Shown here: piece by piece, positions 1 through 11,768 of the stretch
Layout of the letters: every line of letters begins with the position of its first letter
Numbering within the stretch: the first letter of the stretch is position 1
Assembly: GCA_903813345.2 (NCBI GenBank)
Contig: CAIIXF020000819.1
Location: 1 to 50,000, forward strand
Reading direction: 5' to 3'
DNA length: 50,000 nt
Source: Owenia fusiformis
Lineage: Eukaryota > Annelida > Polychaeta > Sabellida > Oweniidae
The notes under the pieces: generated by a model
What the model saw: the letters and a program-made list of their open reading frames with translations, nothing else
Databases searched by the model: none
What the model was told of the DNA's origin: nothing
Program-made: the position numbers and the translations under genes

Positions 1-83
1 TCTTTACTGGATACCTTATAGTTATTGAAAAAACTCTTAAAGAAAAATAATAAGAAGAAGAAGAAGAATACTGGCAAAAACAA

Positions 84-112
84 TAGACTCCAGATTTTCA
101 ATCTGGAGTCTA
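84..112. repeat. Single 29-bp hairpin unit
   Basis: One TAGACTCCAGATT / AATCTGGAGTCTA inverted repeat: 13-bp perfect arms and a TTC loop. It precedes the ACTAG stem block. Confidence 0.85.
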
Positions 113-230
113 ATAACTAGATTTTGGAAATTGAACAGAGTTCAATTTCAGACTCCAGATCTAGACTTTTTTTAGCCGAGTCATCCAGAATAAGCCGAGT
201 CATCCAGAATAAGCTGAGTCATCTAGAAAG

Positions 231-418
231 AGATGGATAAATAAAATAGGAAGGTAGGATAGGATAGAATAGGAAAGAACGATAGGATAGAATGAGAAAG
301 AAGGATAGGATAGAATAGAATAGGAAGAAAGGATAGGATAGGAAGGATAGGAAGGAAAAGATATGAAGGAAGGATAGATAGGAAGGATAGGGTAGGATGA
401 GATAGGAAGGATGGATGA
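231..418. repeat. GGATA/GGAAG purine microsatellite tract 1
   Basis: The plus strand is nearly pure purine plus T, built from GGATA, GAATA and GGAAG pentamers, and ends at the shared 'ggatggatgaatttttcaat' junction. The opposite strand therefore reads as Ser/Pro/Tyr/Ile-rich open frames that are not genes. Confidence 0.9.
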
Positions 419-1674
419 ATTTTTCAATATTTTCTTCTCTACTCTTGACTTTCTATCAGGATACCATCAGATCGATTTTTCTCGAAATTTCAAAACACTA
501 TCACTTCCGAACCGGAAGTCGGATCGAAATTTGGTTTGCAGATTCGGATTCCTGACAAAATTCTACCCCTAATTCATAACTAATACGTTAAATTTGGAGA
601 TTTTTTATTTTGACCTACTTTTCGGACACGCCATAACTTCCGAACCGGAAGTCGGATCGACATTTGGTTTGCAGATTCAGATTCCTGACAAAATTCTATA
701 CTTAATTCATAACTCATATATTCAATTTGGAGAACTTTTTATTTTGACCTACTTTTCGGACACCATATCTCAAAAATGGGGCAAAATACTTTCTGACGGC
801 AAAACGCTAACACTATAAGCACACTCTTGGCTACATGCATACAAAATTTCAAAGAATATAATTAATCTGTAGTGTCAGAATAGCAAAAATAAGGAAAAAC
901 TTTGAATTTGACCTAGATTTTGACCTAGGCATTTTGGTGTCAAAATTTTGAAGCTAGATGGCTTTTGAGGTCCCATTCTTTTAAAAGCTTTCATTATATT
1001 TAGCTGAACTCAGTCTATATTTCGTATTTTTCACTTCAAAAAAAATCGTTTTTCCCATTGACTTAACATGGGCACCAAATTTAGCAATTTTTGAGTTTTT
1101 AAAACGCCATAACTTCCGAACCGGAAGTCTGATTCGAATTTAGTTTTCAGATTCGGAATCCTGAGAAAATTTCCTATAAGACTAATATCCTGGACATTTG
1201 ATTCGGAGAACTTTTTTTTGGACCTCGTTTTCGGACACTGATATCTCGAAATCGGTTTGAGATATCAAAAAACTAAATCGACCCTAGCTTTCCTACTTTT
1301 TTATAAGGAACACAATGAAAAAAACCCGGATCGAAAATATTGAAGGACGACCGAGAAAATCGAAAAAAGTGACAAAGTACTGGATTTGACCTAGTTCTTG
1401 ACCTTTGACCTAGATAAAAATTTGACCCACTTTCCGAGGAACTAGATTCTGGACCTAAATTGACCAAATGACTGACTTTACTGAAAACCTTATGGTTATT
1501 GAGAAAACTGGGCTAGAATAAGAATAAAAAGAATAATAATAACTAGACTTTGGAAATTGAACGAAGTTCAATTTCAGACTCCAGATCTAGACTTTTTTTG
1601 GCCGAGTCATCCAGAATAAGCCAAGTCATCCAAAATAAGCTGAGTCATCCAAAATAAGCTGAGTCATCCAGAAA

Positions 1675-1865
1675 AAGATGGATGGATGGATGGATGAAAA
1701 AGGAAGGAAGGATAGGCTAGAATAGGAAGGAACGATAGGATAGAATAGGAAAGAATGATAGAATAGAATATGAAGAAGGAATAGAATAGGAAGGATAGGA
1801 AAGAGAGGATATGAAGGAAAGGTAGATAAGAAGGATACGATAGGATCACAAAGGAAGGATGGATG
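1675..1865. repeat. GGATA/GGAAG purine microsatellite tract 2
   Basis: Same composition and the same junction as the other four tracts. It begins with four GGAT/GATG units and is rich in GGATA/GAATAGGAAG words. Confidence 0.9.
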
Positions 1866-3348
1866 CATTTTTCAATATTTTCTTCTCTACTCTTGACTTT
1901 CTATCAGGATACCATCAGATCGATTTTTCTCGAAATTTCAAAACGCCATAACTTTCGAATCGGAAGTCGGATCGAAATTTGGTTTGCAGACTCGGATTCC
2001 TGAGAAAATTCTACCTTTAATTCATAACTCATATGCTAAATTTGGAGAACTTTTTATTTTGACCTACTTTTCGGACACCATATCTCAAAAGTGGGTAGAA
2101 ATACTTTCTGACGGCAAAAGGCTAACACTATTAGCACACTTTTTCCTACCTGTATATAAAATTTTGAAGCAAATCATTGAAACATAGTGTCAGAATCGCA
2201 AAAATAAGGAAAAACTATGAATTTGACCTAGATTTTGACCTGGGGATTTTGGTGTCCAAATTTTGAAGTTAGGTAGCCTTCGAGGTCCCTTTCTTTCATA
2301 GGCTTTCATTATTTTAAGCTGTACTTAGTCTATATCTCGAATTTTACACTTCAAAAAAATCTTTTTTCCCATTGACATAACATGGGGCACCAAATTTAGC
2401 GATTTTTGAGCTTTCAAAATGTCATAACTTCCGAACAGGAAGTCGGATCGAAATTTGATTTGCAGATTCGGATTTCTGAGAAAATTCTATACTTAATTCA
2501 TAACTCAAACGTTAAATTTGGAGAATTTTTTATTTTGACCTACTTTTCGGACACCATATTTCAAAAGTGGGGCAAAATACTTTCTGACGGCAAAAGGCTA
2601 ACACTATAAGCACACTCTTGGCTACATGTATACAAAATTTTGAAGAATATAATTAATCTGTAGTGTCAGAATCGCAAAAATAAGGAAAAACTTTGAATTT
2701 GACCTAGATTTTGACCTAGGCATTTTGGTGTCCAAATTTTTATGAAAAGAAGGTTTTGAGGTCCCTTTCTTTTATGGGCTTCCATTATGTTTAGCTGTGC
2801 TTAGTCTGTATCTCATATTTTACACTTCAAAAAAATATTTTTTCCCATTGAATTAACATGGGGTACCAAATTTAGCGATTTTTGAATTTTCAAAACGCCA
2901 TAACTTCTGAACCGGAAGTCAAATCGAAATTTGGTTTTCAGATTCGGAATCCTGAGAAAATCTCCTATAGGACTGATATCCTGGACATTGGATTCGGAGA
3001 ACTTTTTTTTGGACCTCGTTTTCGGACACTGATATCTCGAAATTGGTTTGAGATACCAAAAAACTAAATCGACCCTAGATTTTCTACTTTTTTATGATGA
3101 ACACAATGAAAAAAACCCGAATCAAAAATATTGAAGGACGACCGAGAAAATCGAAAAAAGTGACAAAGTACTGGATTTGACCTAGTTCTTGACCTTTGAC
3201 CTAGATAAAAATTTGACCCAATTTCCCACCAACTAGATACTGAACCTAAATGAACTGTATAATGGTCTTTACTGGATAACTTATAGTTATTGAAAAAACT
3301 CTTAAAGAAAAATAATAAGAAGAAGAAGAAGAATACTGGCAAAAACAA

Positions 3349-3645
3349 TAGACTCCAGATTGACATCTGGAGTCTAATAAGAAGAAGAATAAGAAAACTG
3401 ACGAAAACAATAGACTCCAGATTTCATCTGGAGTCTAATAAGAAGAAAAAGAATAATAAGAAAACTGACGAAAACAATAGACTCCAGATTTCATCTGGAG
3501 TCTAATAAGAATAAGAATAATAAGAAAACTGACGAGAACAATAGACTCCAGATTTTCAATCTGGAGTCTAATAATAATAAGAAGAAGAAGAAGAATAAGA
3601 AAACTGACGAGAACAATAGACTCCAGATTTTCAATCTGGAGTCTA
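3349..3645. repeat. Hairpin minisatellite, five units
   Basis: TAGACTCCAGAT...ATCTGGAGTCTA hairpins start at about 3349, 3411, 3478, 3540 and 3616. They are separated by AAG/AAT-rich spacers ending in 'ctg(a/g)c(g/a)a(g/a)aacaa'. Loops vary (GAC, TTC, T) while the arms stay perfect. Confidence 0.9.
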
Positions 3646-3744
3646 ATAACTAGATTTTGGAAATTGAACGAAGTTCAATTTCAGACTCCAGATCTAGACT
3701 TTTTTTAGCCGAGTCATCCAGAATAAGCTGAGTCATCTAGAAAG

Positions 3745-3921
3745 AGATGGATAGATAAAATAGGAAGGTAGGATAGGATAGGAAAGAACGATAGGATAGA
3801 ATAAGAAAGAAGGATAGGATAGAATAGAATAGGAAGAAAGGATAGGATAGGATAGGAAGGAAAATATATGAAGGAAGGATAGATAGGAAGGATAGGGTAG
3901 GGTGAGATAGCAAGGATGGAT
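3745..3921. repeat. GGATA/GGAAG purine microsatellite tract 3
   Basis: A close relative of tract 1, with a few pentamer gains and losses, ending at the same ATGAATTTTTCAAT junction. Confidence 0.9.
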
Positions 3922-5067
3922 GAATTTTTCAATATTTTCTTCTCTACTCTTGACTTTCTATCAGGATACCATCAGATCGATTTTTCTCGAAATTTCAAAA
4001 CGCTATCACTTCCGAACCGGAAGTGGGCTCGAAATTTGGTTTGCAGATTCGGATTCCTGACAAAATTCTACCCCTAATTCATAACTCATACGTTAAATTT
4101 GGAGATTTTTTATTTTGACCTACTTTTCAGACACGCCATAACTTCGGAACCGGAAGTCGGATCGAAATTTGGTTTGCAGATTCGGATTCCTGACAGAATT
4201 CTACCCTTAATTCATAACTCATATATTCAATTTGGAGAACTTTTTATTTTGACCTACTTTTCGGACACCATATCTCAAAAGTGGGTCAAAATACTTTCTG
4301 ACGGCAAAAGGCTAACACTATTAGCATATTCTTGGCTACATGTATACACAATTTCGAAGAATACAATTAAAGTGTAGTGTCAGAATCGAAAAAATAAGGA
4401 AAACCTATGAATTTGACCTAGATTTTGACCTAGGCATTTCGGTGTCCAAATTGTGAAGCTAGATGTCTTTTGAGGTCCCCTTCTTTTAAAGGCTTTGATT
4501 ATATGAAGCTGAACTCAGTCTATATTCCGTATTTTTCACTTCAAAAAAATATTTTTTCCAATTGACTTAACATGGGCACCAAATTTAGCGATTTTTGAGT
4601 TTTCAAAACGCCATAACTTCCGAACTGGAAGTCAGATCCAAATTTTGTTTTCAGATTCGGAATCCTGAGAAAATTTCCTATATGACAAATATCCTGGACA
4701 TTTGATTCGGAGAACTTTTTTTTGGACCTCGTTTTCGGACACTGATATCTCGAAATCGGTTTGAGATGTCAAAAAACTAAATCGACCCTAGGTTTCCTAC
4801 TTTTTTATAAGGAACACAATGAAAAAAAACCGGATCGAAAATATTGAAGGACGACCGAGAAAATCGAAAAAAGTGACAAAGTACTGGATTTGACCTAGTT
4901 CTTGACCTTTGACCTAGATAAAAATTTGACCCAATTTCCGAGGAACTAGATACTGAACCTGAATTGACCAAATGATTGACTTTACTGAAGACCTTATGGT
5001 TATTGAGAAAACGTGCTTAGAATAATAAGAATAATAAAAAGAATAATAAGAAAACTGACGAAAACAA

Positions 5068-5258
5068 TAGACTCCAGATTTCATCTGGAGTCTAATAATA
5101 ATAAGAAAACTGACGAAAACAATAGACTCCAGATTTTCAATCTGGAGTCTAATAAGAAAACTGGCAAAAGCAATAGACTCCAGATTTTCATCTGGAGTCT
5201 AATAATAAAGAAAACTGACGAAAGCAATAGACTCCAGATTTTCATCTGGAGTCTAATA
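5068..5258. repeat. Hairpin minisatellite, four units
   Basis: Four units at about 5068, 5123, 5174 and 5228, each with arms TAGACTCCAGAT/ATCTGGAGTCTA, separated by spacers of about 25 bp. Confidence 0.9.
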
Positions 5259-5314
5259 ACTAGATTTGTGAAATTGAACAAGTTCAATTTAAGACTCCAG
5301 ATTTATTTGACCTA

Positions 5315-7714
5315 GATAGATCAGTAAAGAGCTGAGTAAGTAACTGAGTAATTAGCTGAGTAAGTACCTTAGTAGAAGTTGAGTAAGTAGCTGAGTAAGT
5401 ACCTTAGTAGTAGTTGAGTAAGTAGCTGAGTAAGTAACTGAGTAAAAAGCTGAGTAGGTAGCTGAGTAAGTAGCTGAGTAAGTAGCTGAGTAAGTACCTG
5501 AGTTAGTAGCTGAGTAAGTTGCTAAGGAAGTAATAACTAATTAAGTAATTGAGTAAGTAGTCAAATAAGTAGCTAAGTAGGTAGAGAGGTAAAGTAGGGT
5601 ATGCAGGAATTTTTGAAAGTATATTTGATCAATCTGCATCGTGAATACTGGCAAGTGCGAATTTCAAACTTCAAAATGGCGTAGAATCGAAACCTGGGGT
5701 CGGATTGCAATTTTAATTTCAGATCCAGATTCCTGAGGAAATTCTACCCCTAATTCATAACTCATACTTTAAAATTGGAGAACTTTTTATTTTGACCTAC
5801 ATTTCGGACACCATATCTCAAAAGTGGGTCAAAAAACTTATTGACGGCAAAATGTTAACATTATTAGCACACTCTTTGCTACAAGTTTACAAAATTTCGG
5901 AGAATATCATTGAAGTGTAGTGTCAGAATCGCAAAATAAAAAAAACTATGAATTTGACCTAGATTTTGAACTAGGTATTTTGGTGTCCAAACTTTGAAGG
6001 AAAGTAGCTTTTGAGGTCCCCTTCTTCTATGGGCTTTCATTATGTTTGGCTGTACTCATTCTATATCTCGTATTTTTATACTTCAAAAAATTATTCGGTC
6101 CCATTGATTTAACATGGGGCACCAAATTTAGCGATTTTTGAGATTTCAAAACGCCATGACTTCAGAACAAGTAGTCGGATCGAAATTTGGATTGCATTTT
6201 AAAGCAAATCATTTAAATATACTGTCAGAATCGCAAAAATAAAGGAAAACTATAAATTTGACCTAGATTTTGACCTAGGCATTTTGGTGTCCAAATTTTG
6301 GAGCTAAGTAGCCTTCGAGGTCCCCTTCTTTAATAGGCTTTCATTATATTAAGCTGTACTCAGTCTATATCTCGTATTTTACACTTCAAAAAAATCTTTT
6401 TTCCCATTGACATAACATGGGGCAGCAAATTTAGCGATTTTTGAGCTTTCAAAACACTATAACTTCCAAACAGGGGGTCAAATCAAAATTTGATTTGCAG
6501 ATTCGGATTCCTGATAAAATTCTACCCCTTATTCATAACTCATACGTTACATTTGAAGATTTTTTTATTTTGACCTACTTTTGGGACACCATATCTCAAA
6601 AGTGGGTCAAAATACTTTTTGACGGCAAAAGGCTAACACTATTAGCACACTCTTGGCTACATGTATACACAATTTCGAAGAATATAATTAAAGTGTAGTG
6701 TCAGAATCGCAAAAATAAGGAAAAGCTTTGAATTTGACCTAGATTTTGACCTAGGCATTTTGTTGTCCAAATTTTCAAGATTAGAAGGTTTTGAGGTCCC
6801 CTTCTTTTATGGGCTTCCATTATGTTTAGCTGTACTTAGTCTATATCTCGTATTTTACACTTCAAAAAAATATTTTTTCCCATTGACATAACATGGGGCA
6901 CCAAATTTAGCGATTTTTGAGCTTTCAAAACGCCATAACTTCCGAACCGGAAGTCGGATCGAAATTTAGTTTGCAGATTTGGATTCCAGAGAAAATTCTA
7001 TCCTTAATTCATAGCTCATACGTTAAATTTGGAAACTTTTTATTTTGACCTACTTTTCGGACACGCCATTACTTCCAAACCGGAAGTCGGATCGAAATTT
7101 GGTTTGCAGATTCGGATTCCTGAGAAGATTCTATACTTAATTCATAACTCAAACGTCAAATTTTGAGAATTTTTTATTTTGACCTACTTTTCGGACACCA
7201 TATCTCAAAAATGGGGCAAAATACTTTCTGACAGCAAAAGGCTAACACTATAAGCAGACTCTTAGCTACATGTATACAAAATTTCGAAGAATATAATTAA
7301 TCTGTTGTGTCAGAATCGCAAAAATAAGGAAAAACTTTGAATTTGACCTAGATTTTGACCTAGGCATTTTGGTGTCCAAATTTTGAAGCTAGATGGCTTA
7401 TGAGGTCCCCTTCTTTTAAAAGCTTTCATTATATTTAGCTGAACTCAGTCTATATTTCGTATTTTTCACTTCAAAAAAATCTTTTTTCCCATTGACTTAA
7501 CATGGGCACCAAATTTAGCGATTTTTGAGCTTTCAAAACGCCATAACTTCCGAACGGGAAGTCGGATCAAAATTTGGTTTGCAGATTCGGATTTCTGAGA
7601 AAATTCTACCCTTATTTCATAGCTCATATGTTAAATTTTGAGAACTTTTTGGTTTTGACCTACTTTCAGGACGCCATATCTCAAAATCGCTAAGAGTAAT
7701 CAAAAAACGGATGG
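5315..7714. repeat. Higher-order repeat copy 1 (partner at 11,543)
   Basis: From 'gatagatcagtaaagagctg' onward this stretch is matched block for block by 11,543-13,997: the same GAGTAAG minisatellite, the same monomer series with the same truncated or expanded variants, ending in the same 'aatcaaaaaacggatgg' tract. The offset of 6,228 bp gives one register of the higher-order unit. Base 7,711 is the paralogous, uninterrupted equivalent of the LTR element's target site. Confidence 0.85.
5320..5593. repeat. GAGTAAGTAGCT minisatellite 1
   Basis: Tandem variants of a 12-bp unit (GAGTAAGTAGCT, GAGTAAGTAACT, GAGTAGGTAGCT), itself built of 4-bp steps. Confidence 0.9.
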
Positions 7715-8090
7715 CACACTCTCGATTTGTTTTTTTCTAAGCTACATGTAGAAACTAAGATGAAGTAGTTACGACAAACAACAACGAAGATAATTGACAG
7801 AATGTTGATTTGACCTTGATTTGACCTAGTTCTTGACCCTTGACCTAGATAAAAATTTGACCTAATTTCCCATCATCCCAGGTACTGCCCCTAGTTGATC
7901 ATGTAAGCAGCTTAAAGTAAATTCTTTTAGTTGGTGAGAAATCTGGGAAGGAGGAAGATTCTGAAAGAATAATAATAACTAGACTTTGGAAATTGAACGA
8001 AGTTCAATTTCAGACTCCAGATCTAGACTTTTTTAAGCCCAGTCATCTAAAATAAGCCGAGTCATCCAGAATAAGCTGAGTCATCCAGAA

Positions 8091-8295
8091 TAAGATGGAT
8101 GGATAAAATAAGAAGGTAGGATAGGATAGAATGGGAAGGAACGATAGGATAGAATAAGAAAGAAGGATAGGATAGAACAGAATAGGAAGAAAGGATATGA
8201 TAGGAGAGGATAGGAAGGAAAGGATACGAAGGAAGGATAGATAGGAAGGATAGGATAGGATAGGATAGGATAGGATCAGATAGGAAGGATGGATG
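8091..8295. repeat. GGATA/GGAAG purine microsatellite tract 4
   Basis: The longest tract. It contains a run of perfect GGATA pentamers near 8,249-8,275 and ends at the shared junction. Confidence 0.9.
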
Positions 8296-10360
8296 AATTT
8301 TTCAATATTTTCTTCTCTACTCTTGACTTTCTATCAGGATACCATCAGATCGATCTTCCGAAATTTCAAAACGCAATAAATTCCGAAATGGAAGTCGGAT
8401 CTAAATTTGATTTAAAGATTCGGATTCCTGACAAAATTCTACCCCTAATTCATAACTCATACGTTAAATTTGGCGAATTTTTATTTTGACCTACTTTTTG
8501 GACACGCCATAACTTCTGAACCGGAAGTCGGTTCGAAATTTGGTTTGCAGATTCGGATTTCTGAGAAAATTCTTCCCTTAATCCATAACTCAAACATTAA
8601 ATTTGGAGAATTTTTTATTTTGACCTACTTTTCGGACACCATATCTCAAAAGTGGGTCAAAATACTTTCTGACGGCAAAAGGCTAACGCTATTAGCACAC
8701 TCTTGGCTACATGTATACACAATTTCGAAGAATATAATTAAAGTGTAGTGTCAGAATCGCAAAAATAAGAAAAAACTTTGAATTTGACCTAGATTTTGAC
8801 CTAGGCATTTTGGTGTCCAAATTTTGAAGCTATGTGGCTTTTGAGGTCCCCTTCTTTAAAAGGCTTTGATTATATGAAGCTGAACTCAGTCTATATTTCG
8901 TATTTTTCACTTCAAAAAAATCTTTTTTCCCATTGACTTAACATGGGGCACCAAATTTAGGGATTTTTGAGCTTTCAAAACGCAATAACTTCCGAACCGG
9001 AAGTCTGATTCGAATTTGGTTTTCAGATTCGGAATCCTGAGAAAATTTCCTATAAGACTAATATCCTCGACATTTGATTCGGAGAACTTTTTTTTGAACC
9101 TCGTTTTCGGACACTGATATCTCGAATTCGGTTTGAGATATCAAAAAACTAAATCGACCCTAGCTTTCCTACTTTTTTATAAGGAACACAATGGAAAAAA
9201 CCCGGATCAAAAATATTGAAGGACGACCGAGAAAATCGAAAAAAGTGACAAAGTACTGGATTTGACCTAGTTCTTGACCTTTGACCTAGATAAAAATTTG
9301 ACCCAATTTCCCACCAACTAGATACTGAACCTAAATAAACTGTATTATGATCTTTACTGGATACCTTATAGTTATTGAAAAAACTCTTAAAGAAAAATAA
9401 TAATAATAATAACTAGACATGTAAATTGAACAAGTTCAATTTAAGACTCCAGATTAAAAACTTTTTTTAAGGTGAGTCATCCAAAATACTGTTAGCTGAG
9501 CCATTCAGAATAAGCTGAGTCATCTAGAATACAGACATTTAGACAACTTTTAAGTAGCTTATCTTCGTCTACATTGGCTTAACATGGGGATATCATAATA
9601 TCGACTTTTCGAGACTTCAAACAGCTATAACTATCTAACCAGAATTTGGGTCGAAATTTGGTTTGCAGATTCGAATTTCTGAGAAAATTCTATGTTTGTG
9701 TCATAACTCATACATTAAATTTTGAAAATTTTTTATGTTGACCTACTTTCCGGACGCCATTCCTCAAAATCGGTAAGAGTAATAAAAAAAGACAGTTACA
9801 ATAATGAAAGGACTGTCTTTAAGCTACATGATGAAAAAAAGATAAAGGAATAACGACGAATAGTGACAAAGATAATTGACATAACATGGGATATCAAAAT
9901 ACCAATTTTTTAATTTTTCAAAACGCCATTTCTTCCAAACCGGGTGTCGGATTGAAATTTGATTTGCAGATTCGGATTCCTGAGAAAATTCTACCCTTAA
10001 TGCATAACTCATACGTTAAATTTGGAGAAACTTTCATGTTGACCTACTTTTCTGACACTATATCTCAAAAGTGGGTCAAAATACTTTCTGACGGCAAAAG
10101 GCTAACACTATTAGCACACTCTTTGCTACCTGTATACAAAATTTTGAAGCAAATAATTAAAGTGTAGTGTCAGAATCGCAAAAATAAGTTAAAACTTTAA
10201 ATTTGACCTAGATTTTGACCTAGTCATTTTGGTGACCAAATTGTGAGGCTAGCTAGCTTTTGAGGTCACTTTCTTTTATAGGCTTTCATTATGTGAAGCT
10301 GTACTCAGTCTTTATCTCGTATTTTACACTTCAAAAAAATCTTTTTTCCCATTGCCATAA

Positions 10361-10837
10361 CATGGGGCACCAAATTTAGCGATTTTTGAGCTTTCAAAAC
10401 GACATAAATTCCAAACCAAAAGTCGGATTGAAATTTGGTTTGCAGATTTGGATTTCTGAGAAAATTCTACCCTCAATTCATAACTCATACGTTAAATTCG
10501 GAGAACTTTTTAGTTTGACCTACTTTTCGGACACCATATCTCAAAAGTGGGTCAAAATACTCTCTGACGGCAAAAGGCTAACACTATTAGCACACTCTTG
10601 GCTACATGTATACAAATTTTCGAAGAATATAATTAATCTGTAGTGTCAGAATCGCAAAAATAAGGAAAAACTTTGAATTTGACCTAGATTTTGACCTAGG
10701 CATTTTGGTGTCCAAATTTTTATGAAAAGAAGGTCTCGTGGTCCCTTTCTTTTATGGGCTTCCATTATGTTTAGCTGTGCTTAGTCTATATCTCGTATTT
10801 TACACTTCAAAAAAATATTTTTTCCCATTGAATTAAC
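10361..10837. repeat. Representative ~476-bp satellite monomer
   Basis: This is one clean monomer. It starts at the boundary motif, then has 'cgccataacttccgaaccgg'-type sequence (here mutated), a TTTGACCTACTTTTCGGACACC block, AAAGTGGGTCAAAATACT, then AATTTGACCTAGATTTTGACCTAGG, and it closes with TTTTTTCCCATTG before the next boundary. Distances between consecutive boundaries are 475 (2378-2853), 478 (6415-6893), 475 (12293-12768), 475 (12768-13243), 477 (10361-10838) and 477 (36574-37051). Longer units (6893-7500, 13243-13799) carry an extra ~130-bp copy of the head segment. One unit (6112-6415) is shortened by about 170 bp. Confidence 0.9.
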
Positions 10838-11330
10838 ATGGGGCACCAAATTTAGCGATTTTTGAATTTTCAAAACGCCATAACTTCTGAACCGGAAGTC
10901 AAATCGAAATTTGGTTTTCAGATTCGGAATCCTGAGAAAATTTCCCATAAGACTCTCATCCTCGACATTGGATTTGGTGAAATTTTTTTTGGACCTCGTT
11001 TTCGGACACTGATATCTCGAAATCGGTTTGAGATACCAAAAAACTAATTCGACCCTAGGTTTTCTACTTTTTTATGAGGAACACAATGAAAAAAACCAGG
11101 ATCAAAAATATTGAAGGACGACCGAGATAATGGGAAAAAGTGACAAAGTACTGGATTTGACCTAGTTCTTGACCTTTGACCTAGATAAAAATTTGACCTA
11201 ATTTCCCAGAAAGCCGGATACAGTCTTAAGTTAACCATGTAAGTTGGATTAAGTAAGCTGTTATAGTTGACGAGAAATTTGGTGAGGAGGAAGAAAAAAG
11301 AATAATAATAAAGAAAACAGGCAAAAACAA

Positions 11331-11475
11331 TAGACTCCAGATTTTCAATCTGGAGTCTAATAAGAAGAAGAAGAAGAAGAATACTGGCAAAAACAATAGA
11401 CTCCAGATTGACATCTGGAGTCTAATAAGAATACTGGCAAAAACAATAGACTCCAGATTGACATCTGGAGTCTAA
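11331..11475. repeat. Hairpin minisatellite, three units
   Basis: Three units at about 11331, 11397 and 11447. Two have the GAC loop variant, as at 3349. Confidence 0.9.
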
Positions 11476-11547
11476 TAATAATAATAACTAGATTTGTGAA
11501 ATTGAACAAGTTCAATTTAAGACTCCAGATTTATTTGACCTAGATAG

Positions 11548-11768
11548 ATCAGTAAAGAGCTGAGTAAGTAACTGAGTAATTAGCTGAGTAAGTACCTTAG
11601 TAGTAGTTGAGTAAGTAGCTGAGTAAGTAACTGAGTAAAAAGCTGAGTAGGTAGCTGAGTAAGTAGCTGAGTAAGTACCTGAGTTAGTAGCTGAGTAAGT
11701 TGCTAAGGAAGTAATAACCAATTAAGTAATTGAGTAAGTAGTCAAATAAGTAGCTGAGTAGGTAGAGA
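11548..11768. repeat. GAGTAAGTAGCT minisatellite 2
   Basis: Paralogue of the tract at 5,320, missing about 50 bp of repeats. Confidence 0.9.

Noticed and set aside
200-3932. Ser/Pro/Tyr/Ile-rich minus-strand frames
   Set aside because: Pure products of the GGATA/GGAAG purine microsatellite.
1273-11238. Recurrent minus-strand ~64-codon frames (SNFYLGQRSRTRSNPVLCHFF-like)
   Set aside because: Antisense reading of the satellite linker block, varying as the DNA repeat does and with no sign of selection for protein.
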